The notes: generated by a model from the letters alone, not told the origin. Shown: positions 45,313 through 56,233, counted from the first letter of the stretch. The stretch is DNA of 64,000 nt from Candidatus Gracilibacteria bacterium (GCA_010119145.1 JAACSU010000008.1:62001-126000); one strand, 5' to 3'. A program made the numbers and translations.

Positions 45313-47340
45313 TTAACTATATAATGGATACTCTTTCGTCAACTTCTCTACATGTTTTTTATCTCCAAAAATAAGTATTCCAAGGTATTCAACTTCTGAC
45401 ATTTTTTTTATTTCAGTATTTTTTTGTACGATACTATCATCACTCGTTTCAAGCATTTCTCGAGTAAATGGAACGACCTCTAATCAACCATTTTTAGCAA
45501 TCTTATATAACTCTTGAATTTTTTGATTATTTTCAGCCTGCTTGATAATAATTGCATGTTGAATATTCATTGGAATACTTTGTCCATCTGAAGTTATTGC
45601 TGACTCTTTTTCAAAAAGGCTTTTTCAGACTCTTGCTGAAAACGAAGCAGATAAATGAGCAATAGTGTTAAGCTCTTGCCAATTTTGAAGTTTTGATTCT
45701 TTGTTTAACAGCGCTACCGCAAGCTGTGTTTTCTTACTAGGTTTTTCTTCGTTTGTATTGGTTTTCATAAGTGGAAAGAGAACCATATCTCTAAGATTAT
45801 CTTGGCCTGTTAAGAGAGCCAGTATTCTCTCTACCCCCATTCACCAACCAGATTGTGGTGGCATGCCGTATTCCATAGCAAGAACAAAGTCATCATCACT
45901 CGAGGTTGCCTCCAGATCTCATTTTGCAAGAGCATCTCCCTGTGCTTCAAAATTAGCAATTTGAATTTTAGGATCAACCAGCTCACTATATGCTTTAATA
46001 ACTTCCCAGCCATTGATAACGAGTTGCCATTGTTCAACTATATCTGGGTTCGTGTCATTTCCTCTCGCAAGAGGTTGCATAGTCTTAGGATAGTTATACA
46101 CAAATGCTGGTCCCGTAATACCTGGACGAAGTACTTTTTTATACAGGTAGTCTATCATTGTAGCCGTCACTTGTTTATCTATTCACTCCCAACTATATCC
46201 TGACTTTTTTATTTCAGTTCTGAGTCTATCCTCATCTTCTGGTCAATACTGAGATACATCAATTCCAGATTTGTCTAATACTCACGCTATATAATCGATT
46301 CTTGGCCACGGAGTCGCAAAATTAACTTGTTTTTCTGCTCAAGATTTATCTTTTACAAGGACTTCTTTTTTCAGTTCAGGAATATTTTGAAATACAAAAT
46401 CAAACATATCTTCCGTAAACTTCATATTATCCTCATAGTTCCACCATGCTGCGTAATGTTCAATTGCTGAAAACTCTTGTATATGACTTGGATCTGATCA
46501 CTCATTTCTAAAATTTCTTGTGAATTCTACGACTCTTTCAAATCTTCAAACAGTCGCTTTTTTCAGTGCTGTTTCTGGAGAAATTCGTAGGAAAAACTCT
46601 TCATTAAAATCATTGTGATGCGTAGTAAATGGAGCGGCTGCAGCTCAGGAAGCAGAGTTTCATAAAACTGGTGTCTCTATTTCTATAAATGCTTGAGATT
46701 CATAAAAATCTCTGAGAGTCTTTACAAAGGTACTTCTGAGCTTAAATCTCTCAAAACTCTCAGTATTCATAATCATATCAAGATATCTCTGTCTATAGAT
46801 TGTTTCTATATCCTGAACTCAATGCCATTTTTCTGGAAGTGGTCTCACAGCTTTTGACATGATTTGAAATTCCGATACAAAAATAGTGAGTTCACCATGC
46901 TTGGTTTCAAATAAATCTCATTGAACTGCAATATAATCACCCACCTGACAAAATTTTTCTGCTATTTTATAGGCTGATTTTTCTTCTCCGTCTATTTCTA
47001 TACTCTCAACTATTTCAGTTCCTGTATTTAGTTTTACAAGGTCACGCATAAAAAATACCTGAATATCTCAGCTGTGGTCTCTAAGTTTTGCAAAGGTAAG
47101 TTTTCCATGAGATTTTGTAGCCATTATTCTTCCAGCAGTTTTAAACTCAGCTATACTTCCTCAAACCATGAGATTTTCTATATCTCTAATATATCCTCCT
47201 TTCGTGTCATCTTCACTTCTCTTTCTAATTTCTGCTATATCTATTTTTCACTTTAGGTTATTCGCGTACACGATAACTCCAGCATCTTTCAGTGCCTGGA
47301 TTTTTTTCATTCGGTCTTGTGATTCTTTTGAGTAGTCCAT
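45313..47340 (-). CDS. lysS: lysyl-tRNA synthetase, class II, with C-terminal DUF2000-like extension
   Basis: 675 residues. An N-terminal OB-fold anticodon domain ([20 protein letters not shown]...) is followed by the class II catalytic core: motif 2 [20 protein letters not shown], the [16 protein letters not shown] region and motif 3 [18 protein letters not shown]. The core ends near residue 550; bacterial LysRS usually ends there (~500 residues). The last ~115 residues ([20 protein letters not shown], then [13 protein letters not shown]) resemble the DUF2000/peptidyl-tRNA-hydrolase-2-like fold. Expression appears to be controlled by an attenuator with a Lys-rich leader peptide (47361-47516). 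TGA glycines occur in both parts, so the extension is not readthrough. Confidence 0.93.
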
Positions 47341-47360
47341 TTGTTGCAAGTTTGAGTTAT

Positions 47361-47394
47361 AAAAAAACTGTTTTCTTTTCAAAAAACAGTTTTT
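47361..47394 (-). terminator. attenuator terminator in the lysS leader
   Basis: On the minus strand, AAAAACTGTTTT-TTGAAAAG-AAAACAGTTTTTTT: a 10-base-pair stem and T7 run, ending 20 bases before the lysS start and after its promoter. A terminator inside a leader, before the gene it precedes, implies attenuation. Confidence 0.65.
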
Positions 47395-47422
47395 CTCATC
47401 CAAAAGGAGAGCCATTTTCGAT

Positions 47423-47461
47423 TTATGACTTTCTAGGTTTCTTTTGTTTGAGAATTTTCAT
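47423..47461 (-). CDS. candidate lysine-rich leader peptide of lysS
   Basis: 12-codon frame MKILKQKKPRKS with a TAA stop, starting ~20 bases after the predicted transcription start. Five of twelve residues are lysine plus one arginine. Its position between the promoter and the leader terminator, upstream of lysyl-tRNA synthetase, is that of an attenuation leader peptide: stalling at lysine codons when charged tRNA-Lys is scarce could prevent terminator formation. No antiterminator pairing was found by eye. Confidence 0.5.
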   Translation of the reverse strand: MKILKQKKPRKS

Positions 47462-47488
47462 ATATATAGTAGTTTGAGTAACGGCTGA

Positions 47489-47516
47489 ATTATAAAGAGA
47501 GTGTAGTATTTTGCAA
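47489..47516 (-). promoter_or_regulatory. promoter of the lysS leader
   Basis: On the minus strand, TTGCAA (plus 47511-47516), a 16-base spacer and a perfect TATAAT (plus 47489-47494). It is 149 bases before lysS, leaving room for the leader peptide and terminator. Confidence 0.65.
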
Positions 47517-47542
47517 TTTTTTATAATCACAATTCTCTATTA

Positions 47543-47719
47543 TTAACTCTTTTGTTCAATTTTATCTTTATAGTTAATATCTCGTATAACTTCATCCCCA
47601 CCAAAAATAGTAACGAGACTATCTTTTACACCATCCATAAATCAAGAAACAGCTGCAGCAAAAATACCAGGTTCATTTACTATTACTATTTTTCTCTCAA
47701 TTTCATATCTTTCACTCAT
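47543..47719 (-). CDS. small protein, function unknown
   Basis: 58 residues, MSERYEIERKIVIVNEPGIF then AAAVSGFMDGVKDSLVTIFG and a charged end (DINYKDKIEQKS). No signal peptide or transmembrane helix long enough to be convincing. It precedes the lysS leader on the same strand; no family recognised. The single frame with a TGA glycine and normal codon use supports it as real, but it is short. Confidence 0.55.
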
Positions 47720-47789
47720 ATTTAAATATTTAAAAGTAAAAATGTATTATAAGTATTATATGTATCCTATAACATTGTCAATTGCTTCT

Positions 47790-48182
47790 TTAGAATCCCT
47801 CTCATGTTATAACTCATAAATCTTTCATTTTTTGGATGTCATATTGGTCGGTAACCAATTTTGTTTGTGCTGGAATTTTTTTATTAAATTTCCTATTAAA
47901 ATGTTCAACTGATGACTCATCTTCTATTTGAAAAGAATGATGGAGAGTAGACAGAATAGCATTTAAAGAAACATCAGTTTGCATAGAACATTCCGTACTT
48001 TCAATTCAATAATTTGAAGCTACTGTGTCTAAAATTTCTTGTAATTCTACAGTATCTAAAATATTCATAATATTTCATGAGTGACTTAGAATTTTATATG
48101 TTTCCATATCAGATTCATCAGGATTTCGTACTCTCGGTATTCAGCACGTTCTCAAAGAACCTCCTGAAGTTAAATTTTTCAT
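47790..48182 (-). CDS. small protein, function unknown
   Basis: 130 residues, MKNLTSGGSLRTCGIPRVRN, a mixed helical middle (ILDTVELQEILDTVASNYGI) and MKDLGVITGEGF at the end. No signal peptide, transmembrane helix or recognised motif; two cysteines (residues 13 and ~66). Divergent from the coupling ATPase at 48305. Confidence 0.6.
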
Positions 48183-48304
48183 TTTAAAACATTATAATAT
48201 AGAACTCAATCATAATAATCTACAGTGTTTCGTCAAGCTTGGTTCTTCGCTTAAATGACTAATCTATGCTATTGTTGAACAAATATATATTTATAGCCAA
48301 GTGT

Positions 48305-51130
48305 ATGCGATATCTCATTTCCATTTTAGCTCTCTTCTTTGTAATGCAAAACCAAGTTTCTGCAGCATTGGGTCGTGGCTTACAGCAGCAAGCTTGAGGA
48401 GGAAGTTCATGAACTGCTGTCAGTGCTTCTGATGCTTGATCTGAATGATTCTTTGGAAATATAGCTTCGTTTTTTAGTTTTTTCTTCTTACATGCTCTTT
48501 CGATTGCTATCTGGGCTTTTATAATTTTGACCTGTACTTTTATAGTTTACAAATCTATACGCCTCGCTTTTGAGCTTTTTTATTCTAAAAATCTCAGATA
48601 CCTTAAAATAACACTTCCAAAAGCTGATTCTAAACTCGACAAGGAACGGGAAACAAAAAAAGACTTCAAGGAAAAAATAGGAATGATGTCTATGTTTTAT
48701 AAAGCCATTCATAAACTTTCTGAAGCTGGACTTCGAGATACTCTTCTTAACTTTTTATTCGGACATAGTAAAATAGCCCTCGAACTAGTGTATGAACATG
48801 GGGAAGTAAGTTTTTATATCGTAACCTATGAAAACTACGTCAATCTTATATCACAACATATTACATCTATATATAATGATGCTGAAATACAACTTGTACC
48901 AAAAGAGGATTACATAACTCTTAAAACAAAGGGTTATTCTATGAGAGTAGCGTCTCTCGGAAAAGAGCATGATGATGTCTATCCTATAAAGACATTTAAA
49001 TATTTAGAGGATGATCCTATAAATAACTTCACCAATGTATTTTGAGGTCTCGCAAGAGAAGACAAAGCTGTCTACCAAGTAGTTATAAAACCAATCAGTT
49101 CTAAATGGAATAAAAAGGCACTAAAAGCAGCGGGACTGGTTGCAAAAGGAAAATATAAAAAATGAAGAAACTTTACATTGTTGTCAATTATTTTTAGACC
49201 ATTTACATGGCTTTGGAATCCACTTATGGCATTAGTAGAATGACCAGAAGATATGGTAGGAAGCAATAATGCTCCCGGAGCAAGTGAGTGAGATGCGTAT
49301 AAAATATTCAATCAAGCTGAAACGGAGGCTCAAAAAATAATGGGGGAAGCTGCAGCTCAGCCATCTTTTGAAACATCGATACGTATTATTGTTGCCTCTC
49401 CAAATAAACGATCAGCAGAAAATGGGGTGCACGCTATTGTAGCAGCAGCTTCTATATTTACTGATGAATATAATAACGCACTGGATAACCCTCAACTCTA
49501 TGAAGACTCACTCCCATGGATATTTACTCCATGTCGGTATTTTGCATTTAGACATAAACTCGTAGGATTTTTTCAAAATATATCTGTTTTTTCAGCTGAT
49601 GAAGCCTCAACTTTGTTTCATATGCCAGATATAAATTATAACAAATCACCGATTATAAATTGGCTTGAATATAAGAAACTCCCTCTTCCTCACAATATTA
49701 AATCTCCGATGGACCCAACGATGCTTGAGGAAAAAGATCCAGTAACTGGAGAAACAAAACTTGTACATAGACACCTTTGAGGATTTCCTGTCTATAAAGA
49801 TGGTGTATTACTTTGATGGAATGAATATAGAAATAAAAAAACACCTATTTATTTTAACAGAAAGGATCGAGGAAGACACCACTATATCATTTGAAAATCT
49901 GGGTGAGGTAAGTCTGTATTTATTGGATATATGGCTCGTCAAGATGTCTGGAATGGGGATGGAGTCTGTGTCATAGACCCACATGGAGATTTGGTTGAGG
50001 ACGTACTTGAATTTATTCCAAAAGAGCGAGCAAAAGATGTCGTTGTATTTGACCCGTCAGATACTGACCGACCTATGGGTCTCAATATGTTAGACATTAT
50101 TGCCACTGACCCGGACATTAGAAAGCGAGAAATGGATAGAGCTGCAATGGACGCAACTGAAATATTTATCAAAATATTTGGTGATGAAATATTTGGTCCA
50201 AGGATCCAACATTATTTTAGAAATGGATGTTTGACACTTATGGAGGATGAAGAGGATGGAGGAACTCTCATAGATGTACCAAGACTTTTTGTAGATGAAG
50301 CATTTATGAAATACAAAACAAGAAACCTTAAAAATCCAGTCGTGAAATCATTTTGGGAGCATGAATATGCAAATACTGGGGATAGAGAAAAACAAGAAAT
50401 GATTCCGTATTTTTCTGCAAAATTTGGTCCGTTTATTACAAACTCTACGATTCGTAATATTATAGGACAACCAAAATCAGCGTTTAATCTCAGAGAAGTT
50501 ATGGATAATAAAAAAATTCTTCTCGTTAATCTCTCTAAAGGTAAAATTGGGGCACTCAATGCTCAGCTACTTGGTCTCATATTTGTATCTAAAATTAATA
50601 TGGCTGCGATGAGTCGTGCTGATATTCCAGAAGCAGAGCGTAAAGACTTCTATATGTACGTAGATGAGTTCCAGAACTTTGCCACAGAAACATTTGGAGA
50701 AATACTTTCAGAAGCCAGAAAATATCGACTTGCGCTCATTATGGCTCACCAATTTATTGCTCAAATTTGAGGATCTGGTGCTAAAAAATGAGATAAACCA
50801 TCTATTAAAGATGCAGTATTTGGGAATGCTGGAACTATTCAGTCATTTAAAGTTGGTGCAGATGATGCTGAATATATGGAAAAAGAATATGCTCCTCTCC
50901 TCTCTCAACAAGATATTATTGGGATAGCCAACTATACAGCTTATATTAAACTCAATATAGACAATTCTACGACCCGACCTTTCGATATGAAAACTATATG
51001 GGATAATGGATATCAAAACAAAAAAGCAGCTGCAATTCTTAAAGAATACTCACGAAAAAAATATTGACGAAAGAAAAAATATGTTGATATAGAAATCGAA
51101 GCAAGACTCTGAATTATGAATGATAGCTAA
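48305..51130 (+). CDS. VirD4/TraG-like conjugative coupling ATPase
   Basis: 941 residues. Signal peptide/TM (MRYLISILALFFVMQNQVSA, then a second hydrophobic helix ~residues 55-85), a ~430-residue periplasm- or membrane-associated region, then a P-loop ATPase: Walker A GKSGGGKS (residue ~530; the first and fourth glycines are TGA codons), VIDPHGDLVEDVLEFIPKER, Walker B-like YMYVDEFQNFATETFGEILS (~787) and LIMAHQF. This is the layout of type IV secretion coupling proteins and related DNA-pumping ATPases (VirD4, TraG, TraD/TraM-binding). First gene of a run with three VirB2/VirB6-like membrane proteins (51182-53499). In CPR these loci are proposed to serve DNA or effector transfer, but the substrate is not known. 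Confidence 0.88.
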
Positions 51131-51133
51131 TAG

Positions 51134-51162
51134 TTGCCTCAAAAAGGATTAACTGATATTAT
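51134..51162 (+). promoter_or_regulatory. internal promoter before the membrane-protein run
   Basis: TTGCCT (51134-51139), a 17-base spacer, TATTAT (51157-51162); the ATG at 51182 follows 19 bases later. The membrane proteins can thus be expressed without the ATPase. Confidence 0.55.
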
Positions 51163-51181
51163 ATACCTATACAGTATAATT

Positions 51182-52174
51182 ATGTACATGAAAAATATAA
51201 ATTACATTCTATCACTTCTCATATTATCATTGATATTTCTATTTGGAAATATCTTTATGGCGTGAGCTGTAGATAATACAATACGTTCAAATAACGTAAA
51301 TATTTGAGGAAGTATAGGAAGTGAATCTTCTAATCTATGACAAAATGATCCTCTTGAAGAATTCGGTGATTCTGGTCAGTTCATATGAGTATCAAGTTGA
51401 GGAGAAAGTGGGATTTATAATACTATGATTCGAATCGCAAGAGATATCAAAAATTTATTTTATGCAATTGCTACGGTGCTTTTTCTTATTATAAGTCTGA
51501 GGCTTATTTTTTCCAGTAATACAGAAGAGGAAATAGGAAATTTCAAAAAATGAATTATTTGGATTACCATTTGACTCATCGTTATGCAAATAGCCTACTC
51601 ATTTGCAATCGTAACCTTTGATCAATGAGTATCTGCAAGTCTCTGAGTAAGTATTATACAAAACATAGCCTATCCATTAATTAATCTCATCAAAACACTT
51701 GCTTCTGTATTTTTTATAGCGATGGCAATCTTTGCTTTTTTTAGACTCGTCACAGCCAATGGAAATGAAGAAGCTATAAAATCCGGAAAAATGACTATAG
51801 TATATGCTATATTTTGATTCATTATCGTGAAACTAGCAGATGAGATTGTTCAAGCGTTTTATGGGAGAATTGACTGCAACAATACATCTGGTTGATTCAT
51901 AAATACACAAGCAAATAATTGTATAAACAGAAGTGATATATCTGAGTGAATTTACATAATCACAAATATACTCAATTGGCTCAACGGTTTTGTTGCAATC
52001 GTTGTACTCATTATGATTATATATGCAGGATTACAGATTATGCTCTCTGGTTGAGATGAAGAAAAAATAAAAAAATGAAAACAATCCATCATCTATATCG
52101 CTATCGGGATTGCCATATTGATTGTAAATTACCTAGTTCTTACTTTCTTTCTTGTCCCACAAGGAACTATTTAA
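51182..52174 (+). CDS. polytopic membrane protein with three TM-GDEE-TM hairpins
   Basis: 330 residues: signal peptide (MYMKNINYILSLLILSLIFL, or from the second ATG at 51188), a Gly/Ser-rich exported stretch, then three copies of the hairpin: RLIFSSNTEEEIGNFKKG (residues ~115-130), FRLVTANGNEEAIKSGKM (~200) and LQIMLSGGDEEKIKKGKQ (~285), each between two hydrophobic helices. The same module occurs once in the 24139-25288 proteins. Such repeats suggest a VirB6/TrbL-like channel built from duplicated VirB2-like hairpins. No single-family name is certain. Confidence 0.75.
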
Positions 52175-52186
52175 TAGTAAAAAATT

Positions 52187-53092
52187 ATGAATAAAAAAAT
52201 ATTTATACTCATTTGAATCTTTGCACTCCTTATCTTTTGATTTGACCTCAATTTCGCACAAGCTGTTGAAATTCCTGGAACATCAAAAATACAAGATGTC
52301 TCTTTAAATGTAGGTTCAAGTGGAAATATAGTACGAGATATTTGAGAGATTGGATTTCGAATCCTCACAATTATCAAAAGATTTATAATGTGATTACTTG
52401 TTATATTTTCTGTCTATATTGGGATAATGATGATGATATCACTTGGTACAGACGAAGAAAGACTTTCAGCAGCTAAAAGACAAATATGGTATATGCTCGT
52501 AGCATTAGTATTCATAAATATTCCAGGAACTATTTATGAAGCGTTTTACAAAGATGATGGAACTACTGTTGGAGATAGTATTAATACAGATACTTTTGGG
52601 AATGCAAGTAGCGAAAGCTCTTGAAACCTCTTCTTTGATTTCTTTGTGTTTAGTTATACATTGAATAATCAGATAGTATTGTTTCTGGAAGTTATGATTT
52701 TCCTTTGAGCTATCTTTATGATCGTCCTTGCAGGTATACAACTTATGACTTCCAGAGGAAAGGAAGAGCGACTTACCGAAGCAAAGAATAGGATACTCTA
52801 CATTATCTTAGCTCTCATTTTTGTCAGTATAATAGAGGCTTGGAAACGACTTGCTTTTGGTTGAGTCATAGAAGACTGAGTTAATCTCTTTGCTTCACTC
52901 GCAAATCTTGCTCTCTTCTTTGCAGCTCCAGTAGCTATATTTTTCTTGACACTTGCTGGATATTACTATATTACTTCTAATGGGGACGAAGAAAGAACGA
53001 AAAAAGCGAAAAGTATAATTGTAAATACAGTACTTGCTACTCTGATACTATTAGCAGCCTATACATTCCTCATTGATCTCGCTACTCTTTAA
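52187..53092 (+). CDS. polytopic membrane protein with three hairpin modules
   Basis: 301 residues: signal peptide (MNKKIFILIGIFALLIFGFD, LNFAQA), then three hairpins with linkers MMMISLGTDEERLSAAKRQI (~80-100), MTSRGKEERLTEAKNRILYI (~185-205) and YYYITSNGDEERTKKAKSII (~262-280). It starts 12 bases after the previous gene. Together with that gene and 53101-53499 it makes a set of related membrane proteins of decreasing size. Confidence 0.75.
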
Positions 53093-53100
53093 AAAATATT

Positions 53101-53499
53101 ATGAAAAAATTACTTTGCATCATCTGAATATTCATAAGTCTCTTTTTTATGACTGATTTAGCTCAAGCTATTTCAATCGAAGTAACGGAGCCAATTCCTG
53201 GAGCTTGATGTGTAAAATGAGGAGCAGATGATAGTGAGCTCTATACGTGTTACATTCAAAATGGTTTTTGAGGGGTCACGTGAGTTATTGGAGCAATGAT
53301 TAAGTATTTTACCTATATAGCATCTCTTGCAGCTGTATTATTTATAGTGATTAATGGAATACTCTATTCTATGGCAGGAATAAATGATAGTCTCAAATCT
53401 TGAGCAAAAGAAAGAATTACTAAAACTCTTATTTGACTCATCATCTTAATGATTTCGTGACTGATCCTTAATGCTGTTGCTCCCTGGGTCTATAAATAA
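53101..53499 (+). CDS. VirB2/pilin-like membrane protein
   Basis: 132 residues: signal peptide (MKKLLCIIGIFISLFFMTDL, AQA), a short exported loop with two cysteines (GAGCVKGGADDSELYTCYIQ), and one hairpin in which the linker is SMAGINDSLKSGAKERITKT (diverged DEER) between FTYIASLAAVLFIVINGILY and LIGLIILMISGLILNAVAPW. The closest in layout are the single-hairpin proteins of the 24-25 kb cluster. It ends at a strong terminator. Confidence 0.75.
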
Positions 53500-53503
53500 T
53501 TTT

Positions 53504-53531
53504 AAAAAACTCTCAATACTGAGAGTTTTTT
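53504..53531. terminator. bidirectional terminator
   Basis: Hairpin AAAACTCTCA-ATAC-TGAGAGTTTT with A and T runs. It ends the coupling-ATPase cluster and mutL, whose TAA (53530-53532) lies in the T-run. Confidence 0.85.
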
Positions 53532-55332
53532 ATCGTTCATATTTTTTCTGTAAGTCATCTAAGTTTATTTCATATACAACTGGACGACCATGTGGACAAG
53601 TAGATGAATATTCAAGTGACGCATCTTGTAGGAGTCCATGCATTTCAAAGATACTCAGAGGATCTCAAAATTTTACAGCAGACCGACAAGCTGTATAAGC
53701 CCAAATTTTATTTCTCACTTCGTCAATTGACTGTGATCAAATCTCAGAAATATCATACATCATATTCTTAAAGACTTTTTCTATATTGGCCTTTTTTAAA
53801 AAATCAGGAACTCAGTTTATTTGGATGGATCCATGGGAGAGTATTTCTATTTCAAATCACATATCTCCAATGGTTTGCATATTTTGTTCCAATACTTCAA
53901 TCTCAAATGATGAGAGATGTAACATATTTCAAGAAAGAAGCTTCTGTATTTTTGGAGAATATGCTACATTTGATAGTTTTTCATAAATAACTCTTTCAGC
54001 TAGAGCATGTTGATCTAGGACTACGAGTCCAGAATCATTTTCGACAATAATATAAGAGTTATGACTTTGCCCGATTATTTTTCAAAAAGGAGTTTGCTTC
54101 AAGTCTCATGTACTTGAACTGAGATCTGGATCAAGAATTCTAGAAGTAAAATCAATAGCTTCAAAAGTCTTTTGATTTGGATTTGATGTATGTTCTGTAT
54201 AAGGAGAATAATTTTTAAACTTCGTACCAGATCAACTATAATATTTTTCTCAAACTCCTAAGTTAGACACGTCTTGATGAACAATATTAGTTTTGTCTTG
54301 ACTTGAATTTCACTCAGGAGACTGTGTTACAGTTGCTATCATATCAGATTCGAGCTTATTTTTGACAGCATGGTAGACAGATCTAAATATACTAGACTCT
54401 TGCGCAAACCTCACTTCTAACTTCCTAGGATGGACATTGACATCAACTTGTAGAGGATCAAGTGTCAAAAATATTATATACCCAGGATATCTCCCATGAG
54501 GAATAAATCTCGCGTATGCGTCAATAATAGCTTTGGCCACAATGGGAGAGTTTATAATACGATTATTCACAAAGATAATCTGTTTTGACCTATAAGAAAA
54601 ACTAAGCTTAGGATTTGTAATATAACCCGTAACATGGATTCATCCGAATTCAAAGTCGACAGATTCAATTGATTCGTAAAACTCTTTTCATTGTACTTGG
54701 TACACTCTTTCAATTAATAAATCACAGGCAGTATATTGAAACATACGCTTATCGTTATGAGTCAAAGAAAATGTTATCTGAGGATAAGCGAGTGAAATAT
54801 TTTGTACGAAATCAGATATTTTAGAGTATTCTGTACGAGCAGTTTTTAAATAATTTTTTCTTGCTGGGGTATTAAAAAATAGATTGGCTATTTCAATACT
54901 AGTTCCGTTCTCAGCTCAACTTTGAGATTTTGAAATAATATCTCAGCCGTGACTTATAAGCTGTACTGCAAAATCTTGATGAGTAGGTTTTGATACTAAA
55001 GTACACTGACTTACAGATGCAATACTTGCCAATGCTTCTCCACGAAATCAAAAAGTCATGACTTTTTGAAGTTCTTGCATACTTGATATCTTTGAAGTTG
55101 AATATTTTTCAAGGGCGAGTTCTAAATCCTCTTCAGGGATTCCAGAACCATTATCGACAATTCGAATATTTTCAATTCACCCCTCTATAAGTTCAATTCG
55201 TATATCATTTGCTCCAGAATCAATACTGTTTTCCACCAGTTCTTTCACGACAGAAATTGGTCTCTCAACAACCTCTCATGCAGCAATTTGATTGGCTAGT
55301 TGTTTTGATAATGTAATTATTTTTTGAGGCAT
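53530..55332 (-). CDS. mutL: DNA mismatch repair protein MutL
   Basis: 600 residues. N-terminal GHL ATPase motifs: [67 protein letters not shown]. The linker (residues ~330-405) is low-complexity. The C-terminal domain has the endonuclease motif [12 protein letters not shown] (DQHAx2Ex4E, ~residue 437) and CPHGRP near the end (~582), so this is a nicking MutL rather than an E. coli-type one. It starts at ATG 55332, and the next gene (55396-55653) on the same strand is 64 bases upstream. MutS is not in this window. Confidence 0.94.
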
Positions 55333-55385
55333 TGAATGTTTTTAAATATCTCAGAAATTGTACAAAAAGTAAAAAGAATTTCAAT

Positions 55386-55416
55386 AAAAAAGACCCTAGA
55401 GTATTGGGTCTTTTTC
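55386..55416. terminator. terminator overlapping a stop codon
   Basis: Hairpin AAAAAGACCC / GGGTCTTTTT (55388-55415). The TAG of the 55396-55653 gene lies in its loop side, so the stop and terminator share bases. Confidence 0.7.
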
Positions 55417-55653
55417 TTCAGTATTTTTTTTATCTCTCGAAAGTGATTCAAATATTTTATCTTTTATCACATATGGAACCATAGCATAATATACTATAAC
55501 TTTTTTTACTTCATCATAATAATCAGCGAGTTCAACTCAAACTTTGAGTATTCTGAGAACTCGAAGCATAGCTATAGTGAGGAGTGTCCCGATTACAACT
55601 AGAAAAAAAGTGAGTACAAGTCGCAGGAGATCAAGGATAGAGAGTTCTATCAT
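55396..55653 (-). CDS. small membrane protein
   Basis: 85 residues: one N-terminal transmembrane segment (LLRLVLTFFLVVIGTLLTIA), then a basic/acidic cytoplasmic tail (LKVGVELADYYDEVKKVIVY, then IKDKIFESLSRDKKNTEEKD). It follows the thioredoxin-like gene by 9 bases and probably is co-transcribed with it. Function unknown. Confidence 0.68.
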
Positions 55654-55662
55654 ATGTATTTT

Positions 55663-56157
55663 TTAGAGAGTATCTATGGTAGTATTTATATCTAAAGACA
55701 GTGATTTTACAACTTTTTGTATATTTTCCTCACCATGAATAACTTTTAAAATCTCAGTATTTTCAAAGACTACGAGAGTAGAAACTCAAGTAATCTGGTA
55801 GCTTTCCTCTTGGAGATCTTTCATTCTTACATCTGCAAGTCGAATAGAAACATTTTGACTATAGGCTTTTGCACTCAGAACTGGAAATAAATATAACATC
55901 TGTGAAAAAAATTGAGTTTTAGTGTCTGTGAAAATTACAATAACCCGTTTTTTAAATTTCTTTTCAATTCAAGTTTTAGAGTCTATTACTTGAGAGTTCA
56001 ATGACTTTTGTATAAAAGCCTCTAAGTCTGTCGTATTTTTAAGAGTGAAACCTGAACTTGCCAGTTTAGAGCTTGAATATTCAAGAGCATCTTTCCCAGC
56101 ATCTACAGCTTTATTTTTAAGTGCTTTTGCTTTATTTTTTAAACTTTTAAAATCCAT
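55663..56157 (-). CDS. thioredoxin-like protein without the CXXC motif
   Basis: 164 residues: a basic, coiled N-terminus (MDFKSLKNKAKALKNKAVDA), then an alpha/beta domain with the strand-turn pattern RVIVIFTDTKTQFFSQMLYL ... SIRLADVRMKDLQEESYQIT-GVSTLVVFENTEILKVIHGE, which resembles the second half of a thioredoxin fold (cis-proline region replaced by GVST). No redox cysteines are visible. The assignment is by pattern, not by search. Confidence 0.6.
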
Positions 56158-56233
56158 ATTTTGTACTATTAATAATTATATATATGTATCATAGCATATA
56201 TTTACATAAGAGTAAAAAATCTATGATAAAAAT

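Noticed and set aside
47292-47477. Plus-strand 61-codon hydrophobic frame over the lysS leader
   Set aside because: Overlaps the lysS start and leader on the other strand; hydrophobicity comes from T-rich sequence; the minus-strand leader and terminator explain it better.
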